Source: Propionibacteriaceae bacterium UBA6238
Lineage (GTDB): Bacteria > Actinomycetota > Actinomycetes > Propionibacteriales > Propionibacteriaceae
Assembly: GCA_002441465.1 (NCBI GenBank)
Contig: DJWE01000006.1
Location: 1 to 20,731 of the forward strand
Length of the DNA: 20,731 bases
Reading direction: 5' to 3'
Positions 7,097-15,362 of the stretch are shown here, piece after piece. Below the pieces are notes generated by a model that was not told the origin of the DNA, ran no database searches, and saw only the letters and a list, made by a program, of their open reading frames with translations. Within the stretch, counting starts at the first letter, position 1; every line of letters begins with the position of its first letter. The position numbers were made by a program, and so were the translations under genes.

Positions 7097-8293
7097 GTGG
7101 GCATGAAGCCGAGTACCAAGAAGGGTCGGATGGTGATAGTTACCCACTTGGCGCCGATCCCGCTGGCTGACAACGCAGGCCAGAACTTCGTCACAGCCCA
7201 GGTGAGGGCATGGTCGAGGAACTGGAGTATCGAATGCCTGATGCCTCCAGGCCGCTCCGCCCGCGAGGATCTGGACGCGGCGCTCACCCCATGCGCGGTC
7301 ATCGAGTGGCCGTCACGCAGCGAACCTGCGTGGCTGAACCGTCTGGTGGGCCGCGCTAGGCGGTGGTTCCCGTCCCTGCCCGACCCGAATCTCACCGCCG
7401 CGCTTACGATGGACAAGCGGTCACAACACCTTATCCGGTCTGCAGACGTGGTGGTGCTGCAGTGGGAGGACGTCGCTGCGCAGGCGCACACCGTCAAGCG
7501 CATCAATCCCCGGGCAGTCACGGTTGCCGTGCTACACGACGTGATGTCCCAGTCTCATGGGCGCTACGCCCGTTACTGGCCAGAACCACGGCAAAGGCTT
7601 CGGCAATGGGTGGCCGCCCGCGTCGCCCGGGCCGTCGAGAGGCGCATTGCTCGTCATGCCGACCGCATCCTCGTACTCAGCCAGAAAGACGCAGAGCTCC
7701 TGCCAACATCGTCGCGAGACAAAGTGCGAGTCGTCCCGCCCCCAGTACTAGCGCCCGCCGAGCCAAGACGACGTCCCAGACGGGGCAGGGTCGTCCTTGT
7801 ATCCAGCTGGCGCCAGGAGAACACCCACGGCCTCGACTGGTTCGCGAGCGAGGTCCTCCCCAACGTCAGAGAGGCCGTTCCACACGTGACCGTCGACCTT
7901 ATCGGCAGCAACCTGACCGGCGAGCGCGCTCACCGTCTGGAGCAGCAAGGATTCGCCGTCTGCGGCTTCGTCGAGGACCTAGACGCCGTCTACTCCGAAA
8001 CGGCGCTGACAGTGGTACCCCTGTGGCTGGGTGCCGGCGTGAAGTTCAAAGTGGTGGAGGCGCTTCTTCATGCCGTTCCTATCGTGACAACCACGGTCGG
8101 GGCCGAGGGCATCGATGCGTTGAGCGGGCGAGCCAACGTCACCGACGACGCTCAGGCCTTCGCCACCCAGATGATCCGAGCGCTCACCCACCCCGTGGAG
8201 GCCGAGGCTGAGTCAGCGGTTCTCCGCCAACAGGTGCTCCGAGACTTCGACCCCGAGAGGATCGCTGCGGCTCTGGAGGCTGTCCTGGACTAG
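7097..8293 (+). CDS. GT-B glycosyltransferase, GT4 type
   Basis: This 398-residue protein has a two-domain GT-B layout. The N-terminal half starts with MVIVTHLAPIPLADNAGQNF, a substrate-loop glycine region typical of GT4 enzymes, and contains LHDVMSQSHGRY. The C-terminal half begins near RGRVVLVSSW and carries LGAGVKFKVVEALL (311-324), the donor-binding loop and helix with a conserved Glu, followed by GAEGI. It should be a retaining cytoplasmic sugar transferase for the surface glycan. GTG 7097 is preferred because GAGGGG (7086-7091) is well spaced from it; ATG 7103, two codons later, is a close alternative and TTG 7064 is unlikely. It ends three bases before the convergent neighbour's stop. 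Confidence 0.87.
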   Translation: MGMKPSTKKGRMVIVTHLAPIPLADNAGQNFVTAQVRAWSRNWSIECLMPPGRSAREDLDAALTPCAVIEWPSRSEPAWLNRLVGRARRWFPSLPDPNLTAALTMDKRSQHLIRSADVVVLQWEDVAAQAHTVKRINPRAVTVAVLHDVMSQSHGRYARYWPEPRQRLRQWVAARVARAVERRIARHADRILVLSQKDAELLPTSSRDKVRVVPPPVLAPAEPRRRPRRGRVVLVSSWRQENTHGLDWFASEVLPNVREAVPHVTVDLIGSNLTGERAHRLEQQGFAVCGFVEDLDAVYSETALTVVPLWLGAGVKFKVVEALLHAVPIVTTTVGAEGIDALSGRANVTDDAQAFATQMIRALTHPVEAEAESAVLRQQVLRDFDPERIAAALEAVLD

Positions 8294-8296
8294 TGC

Positions 8297-9334
8297 TCAA
8301 CTGGTCAAGTGACGGGCCGCTGCACTCCACATTGCCTGAGGGGTGAACCGCTCACGGCATCGTTCCTGTCCTCGAGTTGCGATCTCGCGGCACCTGTCTT
8401 CGTCCTCCAGCAGCGTCAGCAGGTTCTGCCGCAGCCCGTCCGGATCAAGTGGTTTCGAGAGCAGGGCCGTGACCCCGTGCTCGAAGTACTCCTTCAGAGC
8501 CGTGGTTGAGGTGCTGAGAACGAGCGCGCCAGCGGCACTGGCCTCAAGGGCGACCGATTGTCCTGTCGGATAGGCAAACTCCCTCGTTGGGACTATGACA
8601 GCCTTGGACCGCCGGAGGATCTCGCGGTACTCGTCTCGAGGGACGGTGCCTCGCCACGTCACCTGCGCAGGTAGCTCGAGCCCTTCAAGGTTCCACCCCG
8701 CGCAATAGAGGTCAACCTGCAGGTCAGTGCCTTCGAGCGCTTCGAACATAGTCTGATAATCGCGTCCCTCGTCTTGGCCTATCGCCACCACCCCGCAACG
8801 CTCCTCCCATGGGGCAGGCCCCGGGTTGAAATACGACATCTCCACGCCCAGCGGGATGAAGTGCGTCTTGCCGGGTGCGACACCGAAGCTCTCCAGAAGG
8901 GGGATCTGGTTGCTGCTCAGCACGAAGAGCACATCCGCAGAATTGAGTCGCTCCACCTGATTCTGCCTCTCATGCGGTGCCATCCTCTGAAGCCGCTCGG
9001 TTGCCCAGCAGACAAGAACCGCGAGCCGGCGTGCCCGGTACGGGGGCAAGCCCCACTTCTTGAGCAGCAATACGAGGTTCGCGTTGTTGTCGAGCAGCGC
9101 GAGGACCCAGTCCGCCCGCACTCCCACACCGCGCACAGTGTCCTCGACGAGCATGTTGGTGCGGTGCTCGATGACGTCCCGTACCCTCTTCAACAGCCCA
9201 GACGCTCGCCGGCGCGGGTTGACGACGACAAACCCGTGGCGCTCCAGTTCCAACACTCCAAAAGGCGGCTCCAGCCAAGGCGCGCCCGGCTGTGGGTCCC
9301 CAAGCACCAACACCGTCGATAGTTTGGTGCTCAT
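8297..9334 (-). CDS. GT-B glycosyltransferase, GT4 type (CgeB-like layout)
   Basis: This 345-residue protein has an N-terminal domain with no classical Gly-rich loop, then SADVLFVLSSNQIPLLESFG (132-151), HFIPLGVEMSYF (158-169), a domain change at GVVAIGQDEGRDY (181-193), and PTGQSVALEASAAGALVLST (255-274). The last segment is the donor-site loop and Glu-bearing helix of GT4 enzymes. The VLSSNQIP...IPLGV pattern is that of glycosyltransferases acting on cell-surface polymers. ATG 9334 has an AAGGCGGGGGA purine-rich site just upstream. Only 44 bp separate its start from the divergent gene at 9379, so the two promoters must overlap or one start site must be leaderless. Donor and linkage are unknown. 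Confidence 0.85.
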   Translation of the reverse strand: MSTKLSTVLVLGDPQPGAPWLEPPFGVLELERHGFVVVNPRRRASGLLKRVRDVIEHRTNMLVEDTVRGVGVRADWVLALLDNNANLVLLLKKWGLPPYRARRLAVLVCWATERLQRMAPHERQNQVERLNSADVLFVLSSNQIPLLESFGVAPGKTHFIPLGVEMSYFNPGPAPWEERCGVVAIGQDEGRDYQTMFEALEGTDLQVDLYCAGWNLEGLELPAQVTWRGTVPRDEYREILRRSKAVIVPTREFAYPTGQSVALEASAAGALVLSTSTTALKEYFEHGVTALLSKPLDPDGLRQNLLTLLEDEDRCREIATRGQERCRERFTPQAMWSAAARHLTS

Positions 9335-9378
9335 GTCCCCCGCCTTCTGCCCCTGGTACGTCGCGGTCGTGAACTAGC

Positions 9379-10503
9379 ATGCCAGGAGTGAGCTTGCTGG
9401 TGGTGACCGTCCCGGGACCCGTCGAACGGGACGGGTCCTTGGTCCGCACTTCGGCCAAGACCCTCTCAGGGCTTGAGTACTTCGCTCGTTTCTGGCCAGG
9501 CAAGGTCGTTCACGTTACAAGAACGACGGATTTCGGCAGTTCACAGGTACTTGGCACACGAACCGTGCATATCGACCAGCTGGGACATGAGACGATCTTC
9601 GCCTCCGACCGCCTCGAGGCCATCCATCGGCTCCGTCCCGACGTCGTCCTCACGACGCTGGCCATGTCCGAGCTACCGCTCCTGGAGAGTTTAGAGGTCC
9701 CTTTCGTCGCCATCACCGAATACGACCTCAGAACACGGTTCGAGTGGGCGCGCGCCGAGCGGGGAGGTCGCTTACCCTCCCTCCGACACACCACTTTCCT
9801 ATTGCAGCTTGAGCGTCGCTACCGGCGCGCCCTGATGCGGGCTGCTGGCATCCAGGCGAACGGCTGGCCGTCCTACGTGACGTACCGAGGACTTGCGACG
9901 AACCCGCTCTTATTCTTTGACTCACGCATCACCCAGGACATGCTGGAGTCGACCCCGCTCAAGAACCGAGGCGAAAGCTTGACTCTCGCGTTCTCGGGTC
10001 GCTGGGTTCGACCCAAGGGGATCGCGCACGCCGTAGCGGCGTTCAAGCATGCCCGCGCGAACAGCGAGCGGGACCTTCGCCTGGAACTCTTCGGAAGCGG
10101 ACCCTACAGACTCGATACTCCTATCCCAGATGGCATAACGGTGCGCGGCAACGTCGACTACGAGGCCGAGTGGGTACCGCACGTCGCAGCGAACGTGGAC
10201 CTCCTGCTCGCTCCTCACCTCCAGTCCGACCCAGCCTGCACCTACCTCGAAGCAGCCGCACTGGGTGCCCCGTTCGTCTCCTTTAGTAACAGAGCAGCCG
10301 AATGGCTCGCTACAACTCACCACCTCGGCTGGACCGCCCCGATGGGGAACGTCGCTGCCCTCTCGGATCTCATCATCAGCATCTCCAGCGATGACGCAGC
10401 CATTGAGACCTCCCGAGACGCGGCAAGGACGTTCATGGCTGACCACACCATGGAACAGGAATTCGCCCGCAGAGTCGAGCACCTAGCGAGCTGCGCCAGG
10501 TAG
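9379..10503 (+). CDS. GT-B glycosyltransferase, GT4 type
   Basis: This 374-residue protein starts with SLLVVTVPGP and has RPDVVLTTLAM (86-96), the linker FSGRWVRPKG (205-214) that opens the second Rossmann domain, RLELFGSGPY (234-243), and the donor motif DPACTYLEAAALGAP (284-298). These are in the standard GT4 order and the protein is of usual length. ATG 9379 has no clear ribosome-binding site; GTG 9388 would remove three residues. It should add a sugar to the same glycan from the cytoplasmic side. It is followed 76 bp later by the ABC exporter gene on the same strand, so the two could be cotranscribed, although TAGTGT at 10540 could also start a new transcript. Confidence 0.87.
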   Translation: MPGVSLLVVTVPGPVERDGSLVRTSAKTLSGLEYFARFWPGKVVHVTRTTDFGSSQVLGTRTVHIDQLGHETIFASDRLEAIHRLRPDVVLTTLAMSELPLLESLEVPFVAITEYDLRTRFEWARAERGGRLPSLRHTTFLLQLERRYRRALMRAAGIQANGWPSYVTYRGLATNPLLFFDSRITQDMLESTPLKNRGESLTLAFSGRWVRPKGIAHAVAAFKHARANSERDLRLELFGSGPYRLDTPIPDGITVRGNVDYEAEWVPHVAANVDLLLAPHLQSDPACTYLEAAALGAPFVSFSNRAAEWLATTHHLGWTAPMGNVAALSDLIISISSDDAAIETSRDAARTFMADHTMEQEFARRVEHLASCAR

Positions 10504-10539
10504 CTGCGGTCTGGAAGCTGGCTGTCATCCCTCGTGGCA

Positions 10540-10545
10540 TAGTGT
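10540..10545 (+). promoter_or_regulatory. Possible -10 element for the ABC exporter gene
   Basis: TAGTGT fits TANNNT and lies 40 bases ahead of ATG 10580. The nearest -35-like sequence, CTGTCA at 10522, is only 12 bp away, too close, so support is weak. Confidence 0.22.
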
Positions 10546-10579
10546 GTCGTTCGACGAAGGTTCGGCGGGAGAGGGCTCG

Positions 10580-12391
10580 ATGCGTGCCTTGCGGCAGATG
10601 CTGACCAACCTACGGGTGGTTTTCACACTCGTCCCCTGGCGCCTGCGTCCGAAGCTCATCGGCACGCTCATTGGCTCGACGGTCCTGGCCTTCCTCGACA
10701 TGACCGCCGTCCTCCTGATCCTGCCCATCATGCAGATCCTCTCGGGCGCAACGGCAGCGACGTCTCCCGTTCTCAGGACGATCTCGACGATGACGGGCAT
10801 CCGGGACCCCCGGATGCTGCTCATCGCGACCCTCGTCTCCGTGATCACCCTGATGGTAGCCAAGAATCTCTATGGCATCTGGTTCAGGTGGTGGCATCTG
10901 GGGCTCATGGCTGCGGCCCAGTCTGACGCGACCCACGAGATGATGACTCTCTACACCACCTCTCCGTGGATTCACCACCGTCGTCGCTCCTCGGATTCCA
11001 TCCTCCAAACGATGAACGTCTACATCGTCACCGCCTTCTCGGGAGTCACCACTGGGGTGATCTCGTTGGTAGTGGACGCCCTCACCATCACGGCTCTCCT
11101 CACAGCGCTGTTCGTGCTGTCTCCGCTGGTCACGCTCGTCGCACTCGTCTTCTTCGGCGGATCTGCACTTCTGATCCAGGCCGTGCTCAAGACTCGAATC
11201 CTGGATCTGGCCGAGAGGACCCGCCAGGAACACATGCGGTCGTGGAGCTTCCTCAGCCCGGCAGTGGACGGACTCAAGGAGGTACGGCTGCACGGTGCCA
11301 CTGAAGCGTTCACTCGCGGCTACTCAGACACCCGGCGCAGTGTGGCGCACATGGCTAGAACCACGACGATCCTGAATGAGCTCCCCCGCTACCTCCTAGA
11401 AATCATCATGATCCTTGGGATCATGATGACCGCAATCGTTCTCTTCGCCACCACCAACCAGACCGACGCCTTCGCCTTCCTCGCGGTCTTCGCAGTCGCG
11501 GCGGTGCGACTGATCCCCACCCTCAATCGCGTGGTCGCGACGATCGGCGTGATCCGCACCAACACCCCCAACTTGGACTCGCTCGTGGCTGAGATCAATA
11601 CACTGCGCAACGAGTCCGGGCGTCAAGCCCTGGCCTCCGGCCACCACCATTACCCACGGGCCGACATCGAGTTCCGTGACGTCAGCTTCCAATTCCCAGA
11701 CGCATCCACTCCAGTTCTCCACGGCGTCTCCGGCGTCATCCCGGCGGGCCGCACCGTGGCCCTCGTCGGTACCAGCGGCGCCGGCAAGACCACGTTCGTC
11801 GAACTGCTCCTGGCGCTGTTCGAGCCAGATTCGGGAAGCATAGAAGTCGACGGCGTCCCCATCCATCAGCACCCCGCCAGTTGGCGGAAGCAGCTCGGTG
11901 TCGTGACACAGGACGTCTACCTCCTCGATCGTTCCGTCCGGCAGAACATCGCCTTCGGCGTCGCCGAAGAGGATATTGACGACACGCGCGTGGCTCAGGC
12001 TGTGCGAATGGCACAGTTGGAGGACTTCGTTGCGCAGATGCCGCACGGGTTGGAAACCGTCGTGGGCTACCGCGGGGCCCGCGTCTCTGGGGGGCAGAAG
12101 CAACGAATCGGGATTGCCCGGGCGCTCTACCGTGAGCCCCAAGTCTTGGTCCTCGATGAGGCGACGTCGGCCTTGGACAATGAAACGGAGTCGCGAGTCA
12201 CCGCGACCATTCGGTCTCTCCAAGGGACGATGACCATAGTGGTTGTGGCACACCGCTTGTCCACCGTCAAGCATGCGGATCAGATCCTCTTCTTCTCGGG
12301 TGGGCGGATCGCCGCCAGGGGAACAATGTCGGAGTTGGAATCGTCGAACGCGGAGTTTGCGCAGTTGGTGAAGCTTGGGAGGCTCACGTGA
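10580..12391 (+). CDS. ABC exporter with fused membrane and ATPase domains (probable glycan flippase)
   Basis: This 603-residue half-transporter has about six membrane segments between residues 28 and 318 and an ATP-binding domain from about 360. Visible motifs are Walker A GTSGAGKTT (397-405), Q-loop Gln444, signature VSGGQKQR (502-509), Walker B VLVLDEATSALD (522-533) and H-loop His558 in VAHRLSTV. It would act as a homodimer. By architecture it resembles MsbA and PglK; PglK flips lipid-linked oligosaccharides. Since no Wzx gene is present here, flipping of the glycan intermediate is the likeliest job, but a lipid or peptide exporter cannot be excluded. ATG 10580 is preferred over GTG 10544 because GGAGAGG lies directly upstream at good spacing. 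Its stop overlaps the start of the next gene (GTGA), so the two are translationally coupled. Confidence 0.92.
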   Translation: MRALRQMLTNLRVVFTLVPWRLRPKLIGTLIGSTVLAFLDMTAVLLILPIMQILSGATAATSPVLRTISTMTGIRDPRMLLIATLVSVITLMVAKNLYGIWFRWWHLGLMAAAQSDATHEMMTLYTTSPWIHHRRRSSDSILQTMNVYIVTAFSGVTTGVISLVVDALTITALLTALFVLSPLVTLVALVFFGGSALLIQAVLKTRILDLAERTRQEHMRSWSFLSPAVDGLKEVRLHGATEAFTRGYSDTRRSVAHMARTTTILNELPRYLLEIIMILGIMMTAIVLFATTNQTDAFAFLAVFAVAAVRLIPTLNRVVATIGVIRTNTPNLDSLVAEINTLRNESGRQALASGHHHYPRADIEFRDVSFQFPDASTPVLHGVSGVIPAGRTVALVGTSGAGKTTFVELLLALFEPDSGSIEVDGVPIHQHPASWRKQLGVVTQDVYLLDRSVRQNIAFGVAEEDIDDTRVAQAVRMAQLEDFVAQMPHGLETVVGYRGARVSGGQKQRIGIARALYREPQVLVLDEATSALDNETESRVTATIRSLQGTMTIVVVAHRLSTVKHADQILFFSGGRIAARGTMSELESSNAEFAQLVKLGRLT

Positions 12392-13245
12392 GCGCACGCG
12401 TCGTCGTGGTCATTCCAGCCCTGAATGCCGAGGACACCATCGGTCGGCAGCTTGCTGCGCTCGATGCTCAGACAGACAAGGACTTTCGGGTCTTGGTGAG
12501 CGACAACGGGTCCACCGACGAAACACGCACCCTGGTCGGCAGCTGGAAGCCCCAGTTCACCCGGCTGGAACTATTGGACTCGTCGGAGGTGCGTGGCGCT
12601 GCAAACGCACGCAACTGCGCCATTGCGGCGTCTGACGAGGAACTTGTGCTGTTCTGCGACGCGGACGACCGAGTGTGGCCCGGTTGGGTGGCTGCCATGC
12701 GACTGGCGCTCCAAACCGCCGATGGCGTCACGGGTCCGCTGCATCTTGTGTTCCCCCGCGAACCTTCCCGGCATGAGGTCTGGAATGCCAACGCCCTACC
12801 AGTATCCATGAGCTTCCGCCCCTACGGTCCCAGCTGTAACTTCGGGGCTCGACGAGAGGCGCTGGTACGCGTTGGCCTCTTCGATCCCGAGCTGGCCCTG
12901 GGGCAGGAGGATGTGGACCTCGGCTGGCGCATGGTGGGAGCCGGACTACATCTTGGGCATTCGGCCGAGGCCCAGATCGACTACTACCAGCGCTACAGCT
13001 TCTTGGATTTCGTCAGGCAGCAATTCCGCTCGGGCCGCGCGTATGTCCAGTTATACGACAAGCACCGAGACGGGGCTCCCCCACCTGTCAGCGCAAAGGC
13101 CTCCGTACGCTGGTTCGGCCACTGGGCCCGGCAACTGCCCGGCGCCATCCGTCGAGGAGAGATGCATGGCGCATTGGCGGGGGCCAGCTTCCAGGTCGCC
13201 CGGAACTATGAGTCCCTGAGGCGAGGCATCCGCACGCCGCTCTGA
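12388..13245 (+). CDS. GT2 family glycosyltransferase coupled to the ABC exporter
   Basis: This 285-residue GT-A enzyme has VVVVIPALNAE (5-15), SDNGSTDE (38-45), the metal-binding DADD (91-94), a PSCNFGARREAL segment (148-159) and QEDVDLGWRM (173-182), with the usual catalytic Glu-Asp. It starts with GTG inside the exporter stop codon region; GGGAGG (12377-12382) inside the exporter gene serves as ribosome-binding site. Coupling implies that exporter and transferase are made in fixed ratio and act on the same intermediate, perhaps the last sugar added before flipping (inference). After the catalytic domain a basic helical tail (about 200-285) could associate with the membrane. Confidence 0.9.
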   Translation: MSARVVVVIPALNAEDTIGRQLAALDAQTDKDFRVLVSDNGSTDETRTLVGSWKPQFTRLELLDSSEVRGAANARNCAIAASDEELVLFCDADDRVWPGWVAAMRLALQTADGVTGPLHLVFPREPSRHEVWNANALPVSMSFRPYGPSCNFGARREALVRVGLFDPELALGQEDVDLGWRMVGAGLHLGHSAEAQIDYYQRYSFLDFVRQQFRSGRAYVQLYDKHRDGAPPPVSAKASVRWFGHWARQLPGAIRRGEMHGALAGASFQVARNYESLRRGIRTPL

Positions 13246-13304
13246 GGCCCGCCGATCACCTGTGGTGGCCCGGGTGTCACGTCACCAGGTGGCATGCCGC
13301 CACC
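13246..13304. terminator. Hairpin-rich convergent junction
   Basis: Two genes end here facing each other. Short inverted repeats occur: CACC/GGTG at 13257-13267 and GGTGGC (13288-13293) with GCCACC (13299-13304), the second inside the 3' end of the leftward gene. No T-tract follows on either strand, so a bidirectional terminator is only suggested. Confidence 0.25.
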
Positions 13305-14374
13305 AATGCTTTCTCAGCCCAAACCTCCCAGGAGAGAAGGGTCGTGGCCCTTTGCAGCGCTGCCTTTCCCATCAATTCGAAGTTCTCACGGTGACGTTCA
13401 ACGGCGTCGGCAGCAGCGGAAACCACCTCCATCTCCTGCGGCGGCACGAGGATCCCCGTGACTCCATCCTCCACGATCGTCGACACACCGCCCGTGTCCG
13501 TGGCAATCACCGGGAGCCCGAACGCCGCCGCGTCAGTCAACGTGACGCCCGCCGCGTTGCTGCGGGCCAGCTCGACGAGGACATGGCTCGACGCGTATAG
13601 ATTTCTCAGCTCCCAGGGATGCACTCGTCCCGGAGTCTTGACTGCAGCTGGCGGGTTGCCCCGAACATCACCGACGATCGTGAGGTCAACATCGACGCCT
13701 CTGCGAATTAGTTCTTCAAAGAGGGCCAGAACTCGGGTCCCTCCCTTGCGATGCCAGTCGCTCATCACCGCCAGCATCTTGAGGGGTCCACCATCAGCTC
13801 GGGCCGGCTCATCTCCCTGGGGAGTGACGGCGGGCCCAAAGGGAGCGACGGTGATTGCGCCAGGCCTGACCCCGTCGTCGCGAATCAGGGAGTCGCGCGC
13901 CCAATGCGTGGCCGCCAATGTGTGATCCGCCCGTCGTGCCGAATGCCGCGAGATCACCCCAGCCTGCCATCTCGACAGGGCCAGCAAATGGGTGAACTGC
14001 TCATAATATCCGGAGATCGAAGTCATGGTGGCGTCCGAGACCTGGATGAGGGGTAGGTTGCCACCCAGGAAGGCGATGTCCTGGGACGCTGCAACAGCAA
14101 GAACCACGTCCGGCTTCACCGCGGTGAGATTCCTGCGTAAGTATCGCGCCCTCTTCACCCCCGTCGCAACGGCGTGACCCACCAGATACTTGCGTCCGCG
14201 CCACCCGTGGAGGAGTCGCGCCGCTCCTCGGTCCAGAAATGAGTCCGGCACATCGCGGGTGCTGATCGGCACGACCTCGCAGCGCTCCGCCAACGCATCC
14301 GCCATGGGGGTGATGACCCCGGACCAGGCGCGATCGTCGTCCGGGTCCCACGGAGTCACGAAAGCCAAACGCAT
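13277..14374 (-). CDS. GT-B glycosyltransferase, GT4 type
   Basis: This 365-residue protein starts MRLAFVTPWDPDDDRAWSG, a typical GT4 opening with a short acidic loop before the Gly. ISGYYEQF (120-127) and ATHWARDSL (155-163) follow in the N-domain. LAVMSDWHRKGG (201-212) begins the C-domain, and GVTLTDAAAFGLPVIATDTGG (276-296) forms the donor loop; the helix carries Asp where many relatives have Glu. ATG 14374 is chosen because the family alignment starts there. No ribosome-binding site is present; instead TACTGT lies at -12 to -7, so the mRNA is probably leaderless. That -10 lies inside a perfect 14-bp palindrome, suggesting repressor control. It should be a cytoplasmic sugar transferase of the glycan pathway. 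Confidence 0.87.
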   Translation of the reverse strand: MRLAFVTPWDPDDDRAWSGVITPMADALAERCEVVPISTRDVPDSFLDRGAARLLHGWRGRKYLVGHAVATGVKRARYLRRNLTAVKPDVVLAVAASQDIAFLGGNLPLIQVSDATMTSISGYYEQFTHLLALSRWQAGVISRHSARRADHTLAATHWARDSLIRDDGVRPGAITVAPFGPAVTPQGDEPARADGGPLKMLAVMSDWHRKGGTRVLALFEELIRRGVDVDLTIVGDVRGNPPAAVKTPGRVHPWELRNLYASSHVLVELARSNAAGVTLTDAAAFGLPVIATDTGGVSTIVEDGVTGILVPPQEMEVVSAAADAVERHRENFELMGKAALQRATTLLSWEVWAEKALVAACHLVT

Positions 14375-14378
14375 GTCT

Positions 14379-14392
14379 GCACAGTACTGTGC
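14379..14392. promoter_or_regulatory. Perfect 14-bp palindrome over a -10 box (candidate operator)
   Basis: GCACAGTACTGTGC reads the same on both strands. On the leftward strand TACTGT (14381-14386) within it sits exactly at -12 to -7 from ATG 14374. The palindrome also lies just upstream of the rightward -10 at 14398. A dimeric regulator bound here could block the leftward promoter and influence the rightward operon promoter. Confidence 0.5.
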
Positions 14393-14396
14393 CGCT

Positions 14397-14409
14397 GTAG
14401 ACTGCTGCC
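14397..14409 (+). promoter_or_regulatory. Shared promoter motif GTAGACTGCTGCC, copy 2
   Basis: This site is identical over 13 nt to 19351-19363. TAGACT (14398-14403) is a good TANNNT -10; transcription would begin near 14410, giving a 20-nt leader that contains the GAAGGGGGG ribosome-binding site of the gene at 14430. It would drive the long rightward operon. No clear -35 is seen. Confidence 0.5.
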
Positions 14410-14429
14410 CACGGGAAGGGGGGTGCGGC

Positions 14430-15362
14430 GTGTCCGAGCTCACCAAGACCGTCACCGTGCTCATTCCTCACTACGGCCACCCCGGACCGACGCTCGCCCT
14501 TATCGGCATCTTGAAGGCCTCATCGCCCCACCAGATTGTCGTGTGCGACGACTGTTCACCCGCCCCATTTCCCGAAGTAGCGGGGGTCCACGTTGTGAGG
14601 CGAGAGATCAATGGCGGGTTCGCTGCCGCTGTCAACTCCGCGGCGCGTATTGCGAGCGGAGACTACCTCCTGATCCTCAACAGCGACCTTGATATATCGC
14701 CCTCTCTTCCTGACGAGCTCCTACGAGTCGCGGCTGAGCTACCGTCTGCTGTTCTAGGTCCTCGTATCTTCGACGCCGAAGGCAACATCACATACAGCGC
14801 GCGCCGTTGGCCGACAATCACAAATCAGACCGTCGAGTGGCTCACTCCCTTGGCGCGTTGGCGCCACAGGGCCTGGATGCGTCGTCTACTCGGGCACGAG
14901 CAGAGCGTCCTGAATTCCGTTGGACCGATGGCCGTCGACTGGCTTGTCGGCGCAGCATTCCTGGTGCCAGCGTCCGAGTTCAGAGCTGTTGGAGGGTTGG
15001 ATGAACAGTTCTACATGAATTCTGAGGAGATTGATCTCCAGCGTCGCCTCGCAGAACGAGGAGTCAAGCGCATCTACGTGCCATGGGTGTCCGTACTCCA
15101 CGAAGGAGGGGGGTCATCCGACCCTGCGGAGAGGCGCCGTTGGCTCGTTAACTCTCAACTCGTCTACGCGAAGAAGTGGGGCGGGTCGAAGCGACTGCGC
15201 TTAGCCCTCACGACGGCAACGGTCGTAAACTTAGCCTGGAACGGGCTTCGACGCTTGAGAGGCGTGAGAGTCGAGCCGCTGACAGTAGCCAGGGAAGAGC
15301 TGTCACTCATATGGGATCATCGACGCCAGGGTGACGCACCGGAGTCTGGGACCCGATCATGA
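14430..15362 (+). CDS. GT2 family glycosyltransferase, rhamnosyltransferase-like
   Basis: This 310-residue GT-A enzyme has TVTVLIPHYG (7-16), VVCDDCSP (37-44), the metal motif NSDLD (84-88), GAAFLVPASEF (174-184), GGLDEQFYMNSEEIDLQRRL (188-207) and the late His in HEGGGSS (224-230). The DEQFYMNSEEIDL and H-x-G-G-x-S pattern is that of WbbL-like rhamnosyltransferases, though donor specificity cannot be fixed from sequence. GTG 14430 is strongly preferred: GAAGGGGGG is about six bases upstream and the family's first strand follows directly. Longer in-frame starts (ATG 14373, ATG 14190) would overlap the opposite gene. It is the first gene of the rightward operon and its stop overlaps the next start (ATGA). 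Confidence 0.9.
   Translation: MSELTKTVTVLIPHYGHPGPTLALIGILKASSPHQIVVCDDCSPAPFPEVAGVHVVRREINGGFAAAVNSAARIASGDYLLILNSDLDISPSLPDELLRVAAELPSAVLGPRIFDAEGNITYSARRWPTITNQTVEWLTPLARWRHRAWMRRLLGHEQSVLNSVGPMAVDWLVGAAFLVPASEFRAVGGLDEQFYMNSEEIDLQRRLAERGVKRIYVPWVSVLHEGGGSSDPAERRRWLVNSQLVYAKKWGGSKRLRLALTTATVVNLAWNGLRRLRGVRVEPLTVAREELSLIWDHRRQGDAPESGTRS

Noticed and set aside
11396..12397. A 333-codon open frame on the minus strand opposite the ABC exporter
   Set aside because: It lies entirely antisense to the ATPase domain with well-formed Walker motifs, and its own translation shows no recognisable domain.
14190..14429. A longer start for the rhamnosyltransferase-like gene
   Set aside because: It would overlap the opposite gene and the palindrome; GTG 14430 has a strong ribosome-binding site and begins the conserved domain.
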